Assembly: GCA_022360355.1 (NCBI GenBank) | Contig: JAKSCY010000559.1 | Coordinates: 1-24,010 of the forward strand | Source of the DNA: Chlorobiales bacterium | Lineage (GTDB): Bacteria; Bacteroidota; Chlorobiia; Chlorobiales; Chlorobiaceae | Length of the DNA: 24,010 nucleotides | Direction of reading: 5' to 3' | Part shown: positions 1-6,703 of the stretch, piece by piece | Position numbering within the stretch: the stretch's first letter is position 1 | How the letters are laid out: each line of letters begins with the position of its first letter | Position numbers and translations under genes: made by a program | The notes under the pieces: generated by a model | The model's input: the letters and a program-made list of their open reading frames with translations, nothing else | The model's database searches: none | What the model was told of the DNA's origin: nothing

Positions 1-668
1 CGGCCAAGGTTCCCCTCCACATTCATATTCATTACTACAATGGGAAGAAGGTTCTCCCTGCAAAGTGTTATGGCCGTCAAGTCCATAACTCTGAGGTTGT
101 TTTGCAGCACATCGAGGTATGATATGTTTTTATACATTTCTGCCGCCGGATTTTTCTCCGGATCCGAGTTATAGACACCATCAACACGGGTTCCTTTTAC
201 GATGACATCTGCTTCGATCTCAACGGCACGAAGCGAGGCTGCCGTATCGGTTGTAAAATAAGGGTTGCCCGTACCGGCACCGAAGATAACCACCCGTCCT
301 TTTTCGAGGTGACGTATTGCACGCCTGCGGATAAACTGCTCTGCGACCTGCTCCATCTTTATCGCACTCATCAGACGTGTGAAAACACCTTTTCGCTCGA
401 GAGCATCCTGAAAGGCAAGAGAGTTTATGACTGTTGCAAGCATTCCCATGTGATCAGCCTGGACACGGTCCATACTGGCCGCCGCCGATGACAAACCACG
501 AAAGATGTTGCCGCCGCCTATAACAAGGGCAACCTCTGCACCAAGTGAAAGCGCTCTCTTTACTTCATCTGCATAGCGGTCAACCATGCCGGCATCGATA
601 CCATAGCCTTCATTGCCAGCCAGGGCTTCACCGCTTAGTTTGAGCAGGATACGTTTGTAGTGTAACAT
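1..668 (-). CDS. pyrH: UMP kinase (uridylate kinase), 3' end cut by window
   Basis: Phosphorylates UMP to UDP in the cytoplasm, the first committed step towards UTP and CTP. The frame is open from an ATG at 668-666 to the window start, giving about 222 residues. The family is usually near 235, so only the last dozen or so are missing. The protein starts [16 protein letters not shown], the standard amino-acid-kinase opening. It then shows IGGGNIFRG near residue 50, [15 protein letters not shown] near 130, the [10 protein letters not shown] segment and the DPEKNP segment. A GGAG lies 8 nt before the ATG. It is last of the visible translation genes and is separated from tsf by an intrinsic terminator, so it may have its own promoter or depend on read-through. 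The bacterial enzyme is a hexamer and is typically allosterically controlled (family knowledge). I am confident of identity; only the stop is unseen. Confidence 0.96.
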   Translation of the reverse strand, partial: MLHYKRILLKLSGEALAGNEGYGIDAGMVDRYADEVKRALSLGAEVALVIGGGNIFRGLSSAAASMDRVQADHMGMLATVINSLAFQDALERKGVFTRLMSAIKMEQVAEQFIRRRAIRHLEKGRVVIFGAGTGNPYFTTDTAASLRAVEIEADVIVKGTRVDGVYNSDPEKNPAAEMYKNISYLDVLQNNLRVMDLTAITLCRENLLPIVVMNMNVEGNLG

Positions 669-698
669 GGCTGCTACTCCGGAATAATATTATGCGAC

Positions 699-729
699 AA
701 AAAAAAAAGCCTCGAACAACGAGGCTTTT
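699..729 (-). terminator. Intrinsic terminator downstream of tsf
   Basis: Read on the minus strand, GCCTCG pairs perfectly with CGAGGC across a 5-nt TTGTT loop (709-725). Ten T residues follow (708-699). It starts 8 nt after the tsf stop codon and lies 30 nt before the pyrH start. Four T residues on the other side give it weak activity in the plus direction too. This is the clearest rho-independent terminator in the window. Confidence 0.88.
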
Positions 730-733
730 CCGT

Positions 734-1600
734 TTACTCACCCAACTGATATCTGATGAAACTGTTGACTGTTATCTGCATATCGTGCTGCTTCGCAAAG
801 TCTTTCAGCACATCCTGTACTTTTGCGTTGCTGTCCTTGATAAAGGCCTGCTCAAGAAGCACCACTTCCTGAAAGTATTTATCCATACGTCCTGCAATGA
901 TCTTGTCAACAAACTTTTCAGGTTTACCCTGGCTGAGCGCCTGCTGCCGGTATATCTCTTTTTCTTTTTCAATATACTCTGCAGGAACCGTAGACCGCTC
1001 AACAACAATAGGGGCGGCTGCAGCGATCTGCATGGCTATATCCTTTGCCAGAACAACTACCTCAGACGTGTTGCTTCCGGTAACTTCAACTATTGAACCG
1101 AGCTTTGAACCGGGATGCACATAACCGGCAACAAGACCATCCTCTGCCTTGATGTAACCCAGCCGCTTGAGTTCAATCTTCTCGCCAAGCTTGCCTGTCA
1201 TGGTCTTGATGGCATCTTCAACTGATTCTCCGTCGAAGGCATCACCAAGCGAAACGCTCATCATGTTATCAACCGAATCGATACCTCCCTCGAGCGCGCA
1301 TTGAGCAACAGCTTCGGCGAAACCGGTAAAATCATCGCCACGCGCCACAAAATCGGTTTCACAGTTCAGTTCAAGAATAATGCCGACATCAGAGGCATCG
1401 TTAATCCTGACGATAACCACACCTTCCCTGGCTTCGCGCCCGGCACGTTTTGCAGCAAGCGCTGCACCTTTTTTGCGAAGATACTCTATGGCTTTCTGCA
1501 TATCCCCCCCGGCTTCATCAAGGGCTTTTTTGCAGTCCATCATGCCAACACCGGTTTTATCTCGTAATTCTTTTACTGCTTTTGCAGATATCTGGCTCAT
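734..1600 (-). CDS. tsf: Elongation factor Ts
   Basis: Guanine nucleotide exchange factor that recycles EF-Tu-GDP to EF-Tu-GTP during translation. The 288-residue product starts with the UBA-like N-terminal domain ([24 protein letters not shown], about residues 4-27). The family signature TDFVAR is at 82-87 in the core domain that contacts EF-Tu. The length matches the long-form EF-Ts of most bacteria. It lies 32 nt downstream of rpsB, the nearly universal rpsB-tsf pair, so the two are very likely co-transcribed. The ATG at 1600 is the natural start because the conserved N-terminus begins at once; no good Shine-Dalgarno precedes it. A terminator closes the transcript just after the stop. Confidence 0.98.
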   Translation of the reverse strand: MSQISAKAVKELRDKTGVGMMDCKKALDEAGGDMQKAIEYLRKKGAALAAKRAGREAREGVVIVRINDASDVGIILELNCETDFVARGDDFTGFAEAVAQCALEGGIDSVDNMMSVSLGDAFDGESVEDAIKTMTGKLGEKIELKRLGYIKAEDGLVAGYVHPGSKLGSIVEVTGSNTSEVVVLAKDIAMQIAAAAPIVVERSTVPAEYIEKEKEIYRQQALSQGKPEKFVDKIIAGRMDKYFQEVVLLEQAFIKDSNAKVQDVLKDFAKQHDMQITVNSFIRYQLGE

Positions 1601-1632
1601 TACTGTTTGAATAGTTTATATGCTGATAATAA

Positions 1633-2439
1633 TTACTCCTGTGCAGCCTCTTCTTCCCCTGCAGTCTGATCATCTTCCGCAGCTTCTTCTGCAGCTTCTT
1701 CTGCAGCCTCTTCCGCCTCAGCCATTGCGGCCTCCTCCTCAACCTGCTGACGGGCGGAGGCAATAGCCTCGGCAACGCCTTTGACCATCAGTTCGATCGA
1801 ACGGATAGCATCATCGTTAGCGGGAATAACAAAGTCAACCTCATCAGGATCACAGTTGGTATCAACAAGGGCGAAAATAGGTATCCCGAGTGAGCGGGCC
1901 TCTCTTACTGCGATGTGTTCTTTTTTAATGTCAACGACAAAAAGCGCCGCGGGCAACCTGGTCATGTTGGCGATACCGCCGAGAATCCTCATCAGCTTCT
2001 CTTTTTCACGCACCAGCATCAGCCGCTCTTTTTTCGTAATCATATCGAAGGTTCCGTCGGTCTCCATCCTGTCGATAGCGTTCATTCTGCGGATGCTCTG
2101 ACGGATTGTCGAAAAATTGGTAAGCATACCACCAAGCCAGCGCTCCGATACATAAGGCATACCTGCACGCTCTGCTTCATCCGAGATAATGGATTTAGCC
2201 TGCTTTTTGGTTCCAACAAACATGATCTCTTTACCTGTCATGGCAATCGCCTCGATAGCTTTCATGGCATCCTCGGCCATTACCAGAGTTTTCTTGAGAT
2301 CGATGATGTGTACCCCGTTTTTCTCCATGAAGATATACGGCCTCATCTTCGGGCACCAGCGCCTTGCCAAATGTCCGAAATGCACGCCGGAACGAAGCAT
2401 GTCCTCAAGCTGGAATCTTGATGTTGTCTGTGTCTGCAT
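1633..2439 (-). CDS. rpsB: 30S ribosomal protein S2
   Basis: Binds late to the 30S subunit, bridges head and body, and is needed for S1 binding. The 268-residue protein shows the family segments [22 protein letters not shown] near residues 11-32, FVGTKKQAK near 75-83 and [10 protein letters not shown] near 100-109. [15 protein letters not shown] and the [14 protein letters not shown] segment follow. After about residue 230 there is an acidic, low-complexity tail made of Glu-Glu-Ala-Ala repeats, encoded by three near-identical 12-bp units (1679-1714). S2 tails are variable and disordered in many phyla. The gene is followed at 32 nt by tsf and preceded by 138 nt of spacer after rpsI. No Shine-Dalgarno is visible; instead a perfect inverted repeat abuts the start codon. 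Confidence 0.98.
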   Translation of the reverse strand: MQTQTTSRFQLEDMLRSGVHFGHLARRWCPKMRPYIFMEKNGVHIIDLKKTLVMAEDAMKAIEAIAMTGKEIMFVGTKKQAKSIISDEAERAGMPYVSERWLGGMLTNFSTIRQSIRRMNAIDRMETDGTFDMITKKERLMLVREKEKLMRILGGIANMTRLPAALFVVDIKKEHIAVREARSLGIPIFALVDTNCDPDEVDFVIPANDDAIRSIELMVKGVAEAIASARQQVEEEAAMAEAEEAAEEAAEEAAEDDQTAGEEEAAQE

Positions 2440-2577
2440 AACTGTAACAGTTTATCCTCTATCCTGCCTGTATTGCACGGAATCCGATGCACAAGCACCG
2501 GACACCACCGGACAACGTCCCCCGCCGATGCGGGTTAACAGAATATGTGTTGTTTATAGAAATAGCAATAAAGAATA
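2440..2577 (-). promoter_or_regulatory. rpsI-rpsB intergenic leader with inverted repeats
   Basis: This 138-nt spacer upstream of rpsB has three noteworthy elements. AACTGT and ACAGTT form a perfect 13-bp palindrome (2440-2452) touching the rpsB start codon. CCCGC and GCGGG (2521-2534) can form a 5-bp hairpin with a 4-nt loop. The 9-nt CACCGGACA is repeated at 2496-2504 and 2506-2514. Ribosomal leaders often bind the encoded protein, but I recognise no known S2 leader motif, so function is unassigned. Confidence 0.35.
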
Positions 2578-2967
2578 CTAACGTTTTGAGAACTGGAATC
2601 TCTTACGGGCCTTTTTCTGACCGTATTTCTTCCTCTCGACCATACGAGGGTCTCTCGTCAGCAGCCTGTCCTTACGGAACAACAGACGGATCTCCTCATC
2701 GATCTCAACGAGAGCCCTTGCAACAGCGAGGCTTACCGCACCGGCCTGACCGCTGATGCCGCCACCGCGAACGTTGATCTTGACATCGAACTCGTCCTTC
2801 TTTCCTGAAAGCAGAAGAGGCTTGAGAGCTTCATTCCTTCTGTACTCATCCTTAAAATAATCCTCTACCGGCAGTTTGTTGACCGTAACAGCGCCCTTTC
2901 CCGGAACAAGAAAGACCCTTGCAACCGAGGTTTTTCTGCGGCCTACTGCATTGATAACCTCTTTCAT
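2578..2967 (-). CDS. rpsI: 30S ribosomal protein S9
   Basis: Small-subunit head protein whose C-terminal tail reaches the P-site tRNA. From the second ATG (2967) it is 129 residues, starting [39 protein letters not shown] follows at roughly residues 67-85. It ends in the basic segment [17 protein letters not shown], whose terminal SKR is the S9 hallmark that contacts tRNA. An earlier in-frame ATG at 2973 would add only Met-Val. I prefer 2967 because family members begin at MKEV; neither start has a convincing Shine-Dalgarno. It follows rplM, as in nearly all bacteria, but 160 nt of mostly palindromic sequence separate the two here. Confidence 0.96.
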   Translation of the reverse strand: MKEVINAVGRRKTSVARVFLVPGKGAVTVNKLPVEDYFKDEYRRNEALKPLLLSGKKDEFDVKINVRGGGISGQAGAVSLAVARALVEIDEEIRLLFRKDRLLTRDPRMVERKKYGQKKARKRFQFSKR

Positions 2968-2997
2968 CACCATTTGTTTTATTATTAGGGCACCTTT

Positions 2998-3119
2998 ATT
3001 AATTGTCGTGAGCGACTTGAGTACAAGGCGGACGGAGCGCAGAAACCGGAGTGTACACGAAGTACATGAGGATTTCGAGCATCGCCTAACGAAGTAATCA
3101 TGATGCGCAACAAATTAAT
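2998..3119. repeat. About 120-bp imperfect palindrome between rplM and rpsI, MITE- or REP-like
   Basis: Outer arms ATTAATTGT (2998-3006) and ACAAATTAAT (3110-3119) are complementary apart from one bulged A. Inside them GGCG (3027-3030) pairs with CGCC (3083-3086), GAAACC (3042-3047) with GG-A-TTTC (3070-3076), and TGTAC (3052-3056) with GTACA (3062-3066) around an ACGAA loop. The whole can fold as one long hairpin. It lies inside the ribosomal operon and would be transcribed. No second copy is in the window, so mobility or dispersal is inference. The central wording reminds me of dispersed intergenic repeats in related genomes, but I cannot verify that. Confidence 0.55.
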
Positions 3120-3130
3120 AGAGGTACCTA

Positions 3131-3580
3131 TTAGTTAACTTTCATTTCAACAGGGCTTTGAGCAGCATGCGGATGCTCGGCCCCGGCATATACCTTAAGC
3201 TTCCTGAAAAGCGCCCTTCCGAGGTTGTTGTGCGGTAGCATACCCCATACAGCTTTTTCGATAACTTTTTCAGGGTTTTTTCGGAGAAGCTCTTTGACGT
3301 TGTCAATCTTCACGCCACCGGGGTAATTTGAATGAGAAAAATAGGTCTTCTGATCCACTTTTCTGCCGCTCAAACCGACTTTTCCGGCGTTCGTCACAAT
3401 AACGAAATCACCTGTATCGACATGCGGCGTAAACTGCGGCTTGTGTTTTCCGCGCAGAACTTTTGCGATTTCACTGGCAAGACGGCCGAGCACCTTGCCT
3501 TCCGCGTCAATGACATACCATTTGCGTTCTACCTCACCGGGCTTCGCTGAATATGTCTTGAAACTTATCGTCTTACTCAT
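3131..3580 (-). CDS. rplM: 50S ribosomal protein L13
   Basis: Early-assembling large-subunit protein that binds 23S rRNA. From the ATG at 3580 it is 149 residues. Family segments are [30 protein letters not shown] (about 22-51), [12 protein letters not shown], and SNYPGG near 87-92. [28 protein letters not shown] follows near the C-terminus, and the protein ends QSPVEMKVN. An in-frame GTG at 3604 would add eight residues not typical of the family. The chosen ATG overlaps an AAGG with almost no spacing, so initiation is not of the strong Shine-Dalgarno type. It is first in the operon; a consensus -10 box lies about 80 nt upstream. Confidence 0.96.
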   Translation of the reverse strand: MSKTISFKTYSAKPGEVERKWYVIDAEGKVLGRLASEIAKVLRGKHKPQFTPHVDTGDFVIVTNAGKVGLSGRKVDQKTYFSHSNYPGGVKIDNVKELLRKNPEKVIEKAVWGMLPHNNLGRALFRKLKVYAGAEHPHAAQSPVEMKVN

Positions 3581-3658
3581 CCTTGTACGTTGTTTATAGA
3601 GCACATTTCCAAAAAATTGTGTCTGGCAATGTAATTTATTTCAAATAATTCTACAAAC

Positions 3659-3664
3659 ATTATA
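3659..3664 (-). promoter_or_regulatory. Candidate -10 box for the rplM-rpsI-rpsB-tsf operon
   Basis: TATAAT, a perfect sigma-70 -10 match, reads on the minus strand about 80 nt before the rplM ATG in the divergent rplM/der spacer. The -35 region at the right distance (TGGCAA-like) is poor. This would give a 5' leader of about 70 nt. It rests on sequence match alone. Confidence 0.45.
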
Positions 3665-3707
3665 CCTTGCTAAATCGATCAGTTGCCATAAGGATACTGG
3701 AGGGTCA

Positions 3708-3730
3708 AGCGATGAGCCATTCGGCTCGCT
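3708..3730 (+). other. Hairpin in the rplM/der spacer
   Basis: GAGCC (3714-3718) pairs with GGCTC (3723-3727) across ATTC, extended by AGC/GCT (3708-3710/3728-3730) with a GAT bulge. A T-rich stretch follows from 3740, so it resembles a weak terminator or an attenuator in the der leader. No upstream plus-strand gene needs a terminator here. Its role is unknown. Confidence 0.35.
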
Positions 3731-3747
3731 ATTCAGCCGTTTTTAAC

Positions 3748-3770
3748 TTTTTACTTTTGAATTTTGACTT
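3748..3770 (+). repeat. AT-rich 23-nt repeat, copy upstream of der
   Basis: A 23-nt sequence of the form TTTTTACTTTTGAA...GACTT is identical, in reverse orientation, to 18108-18130 upstream of rel. In both places it points towards the downstream gene. Here it ends 15 nt before the der ATG, too close to be its -35 element. Internally it holds two near-copies of TTTTGAAT/TTTTGACT. Confidence 0.6.
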
Positions 3771-3785
3771 ATCTACCGTAAAACA

Positions 3786-5093
3786 ATGAAACCTCTTGTG
3801 GCTCTTGTGGGCAGGCCAAACGTCGGAAAATCAACCCTGTTCAACCGTATATCCCGCAGCAAAAGCGCAATCACGGACAGCACCCCCGGAGTAACCAGGG
3901 ATCGCCATATAGCTTCTGCGGACTGGCAGGGAAGACAGTTCATGGTGATGGATACCGGGGGGTATAGCCATGAAAAAGACAGCATCACCAGTGCAATGAT
4001 GGAACAAACGCTTGCGGCCATAGGGGAAGCTGATGTCATCCTGTTTATGGTTGACGTGCGTTCCGGGCTGACCTACCTCGATCTTGACATGAGCAGGATG
4101 CTTAAAAAGAATTTTCAGGACAAGCCTGTTTACCTGGTGGTCAACAAGGTTGAAAGCCGTCAACTTGCCTTTGAAGGCGAGGAGTTCCGCCGCACAGGCT
4201 TGTCGGAGCCCTGGTTTATTTCTGCACGTGAAGGAAACGGCGTTGCCGATCTTCTTGATGATGTTGTTGCATCTTTTCCTGACACAGTCCAGGAAGCAGA
4301 GGACACTGCCGTTAAAATAGCGATCATAGGGCGCCCCAATGTCGGGAAATCCAGCTTCGTCAACGCTCTCCTGGGAACCAGCCGCCATATTGTTTCAAAC
4401 GTACCGGGAACAACCAGGGACGCTATCGACAGCAGACTTAAACGCAATGGAAGGGATTTTTTACTGATCGATACCGCCGGACTGCGCAAAAGAACAAAAA
4501 TCGACCGGGGCATAGAATTCTACAGCTCTCTGCGCACTGAAAAGTCCATCGAGCGCTGCGATGTAGCGCTGCTTCTGATTGATGCACAACAGGGTCTGGA
4601 AAAACAGGACATAAAAATCATTCAGATGGCTGCCGAAAAAAAGAAAGGTGTACTGGTACTTGTCAACAAATGGGATCTTGTCGAAAAGGACTCGAAAACA
4701 AGCAAAAAGTACAGTGACAGGATATATGACCAGATCGGGAACCTTTCATGGATACCCGTTCACTTTACTTCCGCTCTCACGAAAAAGAACCTTTACAAAG
4801 CCATCGACACTGCTTTTGAAATTTCCCGGAACCGCCAGAAAAAAATCAGTACGAGCGAACTCAACAGGTTCCTGCAACAGGTGCTTTCAGAAGTTTCTCC
4901 CTCATCAAAGTCGGGCAGGGAGCTCAAAATAAAATACATGACCCAGATCGGAGCACCTTACCCGGTATTTGCGTTTTTCTGCAACAACCCTGAACTTGTC
5001 CTCAGCAACTACAAACGGTTTCTTGAAAAACGCCTCAGGCAAACCTTTGATTTCACCGGAGTTCCTGTATCGTTCCGTTATAAAAAAAAGTAA
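3786..5093 (+). CDS. der: Ribosome biogenesis GTPase Der (EngA)
   Basis: Essential GTPase with two tandem G domains and a KH-like C-terminal domain, needed for 50S subunit maturation. In the 435 residues, G domain 1 has the P-loop GRPNVGKS at 9-16, a G3 motif DTGG at 56-59 and NKVE at 120-123. G domain 2 has GRPNVGKSS at 182-190, DTAG at 229-232 and canonical NKWD at 294-297. The KH-like domain covers about 350-432 and ends in the lysine-rich RYKKK. In the first domain G3 is DTGG and G4 ends in Glu rather than Asp; variation there is known in this family. No Shine-Dalgarno is seen. It is transcribed divergently from the ribosomal operon, which fits its role. Confidence 0.97.
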   Translation: MKPLVALVGRPNVGKSTLFNRISRSKSAITDSTPGVTRDRHIASADWQGRQFMVMDTGGYSHEKDSITSAMMEQTLAAIGEADVILFMVDVRSGLTYLDLDMSRMLKKNFQDKPVYLVVNKVESRQLAFEGEEFRRTGLSEPWFISAREGNGVADLLDDVVASFPDTVQEAEDTAVKIAIIGRPNVGKSSFVNALLGTSRHIVSNVPGTTRDAIDSRLKRNGRDFLLIDTAGLRKRTKIDRGIEFYSSLRTEKSIERCDVALLLIDAQQGLEKQDIKIIQMAAEKKKGVLVLVNKWDLVEKDSKTSKKYSDRIYDQIGNLSWIPVHFTSALTKKNLYKAIDTAFEISRNRQKKISTSELNRFLQQVLSEVSPSSKSGRELKIKYMTQIGAPYPVFAFFCNNPELVLSNYKRFLEKRLRQTFDFTGVPVSFRYKKK

Positions 5094-5183
5094 TCAGCGA
5101 TGAAAGTATTCCTCATTGTCAGCGGGCTTCCTGCCGAACACAGTAACAGTATTTCCAGAACATCATAACACACCTTGTACACT

Positions 5184-6275
5184 ATGCCAGCAATCACCGA
5201 AACACAGATACTCGAAGCACTTGGAAACGTCATGGAACCCGACCTGAAAAAGGACCTGGTTTCACTGAACATGGTCAAAGACATACACATCGGGACGGAT
5301 AACGCCATATCGCTCAGTGTCGAGCTGACCACTCCGGCCTGTCCTATGAAAGATCACATCAGAAATGCATGTGTAGCCGCTATCCGTGAACACCTTCCTG
5401 AAGCAGGTGAAATAACCGTAAACCTTCCTGCAAAAGTCACATCGGGCTCAAGCTGCGGAGGGCATGGAGAAAAAGACAACCCGCTGCCGAACGTCAGAAA
5501 CATCATTGCTGTCGGATCGGGTAAAGGAGGCGTCGGCAAATCGACCGTTGCCGTTAACCTTGCCGTCAGCCTTGCCGGAACGGGGGCAAAAATCGGACTG
5601 ATCGATGCCGACCTTTACGGCCCGAGTATCCCGACCATGTTCGGCCTCGAAAACAAACGCCCTGAGGTCAGGAATAAAAGTCTCATACCCATTGAGAAGT
5701 ACGGCGTAAAACTTATGTCCATTGGTTTTCTCATCGAAAGCGACAATCCCGTTATCTGGAGAGGCCCCATGGCGTCATCTGCCATAAAACAGTTTATCAC
5801 GGAAGTTGCATGGGGCGAGCTGGATTATCTTATTTTTGATCTCCCTCCGGGCACGGGAGATATTCAGCTCACGCTTGTACAGATGCTTCCGGTCAACGGT
5901 GCCGTCATCGTCACGACACCACAGGATGTCGCGCTCTCCGATGTGGCAAAAGCGGTCACCATGTTCAGAAAAGTCAATGTTCCTCTGCTGGGATTGATAG
6001 AAAACATGAGCCACTATCTGCTGCCTGACGGGACAAAAGATTATATCTTCGGCAAGGGAGGTGGAGAAAAGTTTGCAAAAGCACAGGGCATTACACTCCT
6101 TGGCTCCATACCGATCGGCGGTATGGTCCGGGAAGGAGGGGACAGCGGAAAACCTGTCGTTGTCGAATTCCCTGAAAGTGAAGCCGCCGATGCAATCAAC
6201 AAGTCAGCAAGCGAGGTCGCCAGACAGATATCGATAAACAATGCAGCTGCCTGTGCCTGCAAAGCCGGACAGTAA
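5184..6275 (+). CDS. mrp: Mrp/ApbC-type Fe-S cluster carrier P-loop ATPase
   Basis: Cytoplasmic ATPase of the Mrp/NBP35 family that carries and inserts iron-sulfur clusters into apoproteins. From the ATG at 5184 the product is 363 residues. It has an N-terminal MIP18/DUF59 domain (about 5-75), a short linker, then the deviant Walker A GKGGVGKST at 113-121. The ParA/MinD-like core follows, including LIDADLYGPSIPTMFG, FDLPPGTGD and TTPQDVALSD. The C-terminus contains a Cys-x-Cys pair (ACACKAGQ), a plausible cluster ligand. A TTG three codons upstream is also in frame, but the ATG is the natural start; the Shine-Dalgarno is weak. The gene faces a NifU-type scaffold gene across a shared terminator, so two Fe-S maturation genes sit tail to tail. 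Confidence 0.93.
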   Translation: MPAITETQILEALGNVMEPDLKKDLVSLNMVKDIHIGTDNAISLSVELTTPACPMKDHIRNACVAAIREHLPEAGEITVNLPAKVTSGSSCGGHGEKDNPLPNVRNIIAVGSGKGGVGKSTVAVNLAVSLAGTGAKIGLIDADLYGPSIPTMFGLENKRPEVRNKSLIPIEKYGVKLMSIGFLIESDNPVIWRGPMASSAIKQFITEVAWGELDYLIFDLPPGTGDIQLTLVQMLPVNGAVIVTTPQDVALSDVAKAVTMFRKVNVPLLGLIENMSHYLLPDGTKDYIFGKGGGEKFAKAQGITLLGSIPIGGMVREGGDSGKPVVVEFPESEAADAINKSASEVARQISINNAAACACKAGQ

Positions 6276-6280
6276 ACCAA

Positions 6281-6307
6281 AAACCCCGGTTTGAACGGCC
6301 GGGGTTT
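6281..6307. terminator. Bidirectional terminator between mrp and the nfu-type gene
   Basis: AAACCCCGG (6281-6289) pairs perfectly with CCGGGGTTT (6299-6307) around a 9-nt loop. On the minus strand the stem is followed by five T residues, and on the plus strand by TTT. It lies 5 nt after the mrp stop and 26 nt from the stop of the convergent gene, the expected place for a shared terminator. Confidence 0.75.
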
Positions 6308-6333
6308 ACTGTTGTACACTATGCTGTTTTACG

Positions 6334-6594
6334 TCAGACCGACTCGACCCTTGCGATTTCCGGAATGGCTTTCCTGACAGCCTGCTCCACACCCGCACGG
6401 AGCGTCAGCGTGCTCATCGGACAGGAACCACAGGCTCCAAGCAGCTTGACATCCACAACCATGTCTTTGGTGATGCCGACCAGTTGGCAGTCTCCTCCAT
6501 CAGCCTGGAGGTAAGGGCGTACCTCCTCAAGGGCCTTAATTACTTTGTCGTAAAGCGGATCGGTATCGGGCAAATAGTCTTTAGTGGTATTCAT
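6334..6594 (-). CDS. NifU C-terminal (Nfu) domain Fe-S scaffold protein
   Basis: Single-domain Nfu protein of 86 residues from the ATG at 6594; an in-frame start at 6615 would add seven. The family assembles or carries a [4Fe-4S] cluster between two subunits through a CxxC motif. Visible features are VIKALEEVRPYLQADGGDCQLV near residues 18-39, then LLGACGSCPMSTLTLRAGVEQAV, which contains the ligand pair Cys-Gly-Ser-Cys. The usual C-terminal helix follows (IPEIARVESV). The N-terminal IscU-like and ferredoxin domains of full NifU are absent, so this is a general maturation factor and not a nitrogenase-specific NifU. AAAGAT just before the ATG is a poor Shine-Dalgarno. It is convergent with mrp, and the two may act in the same pathway. 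Confidence 0.9.
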   Translation of the reverse strand: MNTTKDYLPDTDPLYDKVIKALEEVRPYLQADGGDCQLVGITKDMVVDVKLLGACGSCPMSTLTLRAGVEQAVRKAIPEIARVESV

Positions 6595-6703
6595 AATCTT
6601 TGTTTTGATGTACAAAAAAACAATACGGGTATAGAGTTCCGCATGACCTAATATGAAATGTCACGGGCAAAAAACAAAATGGTTTTCCAAGGGTTTTGCT
6701 TTT

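Noticed and set aside
5175..6324. Identical 13-nt TTGTACACTATGC just before mrp and just after its terminator (5175-5187, 6312-6324)
   Set aside because: Several 13-nt exact matches are expected by chance in 24 kb; there is no sign that mrp is inserted or foreign.
6616..6703. Possible terminator after ftsK (CAAAA/TTTTG stem)
   Set aside because: The stem is only A-T pairs and short; not convincing.
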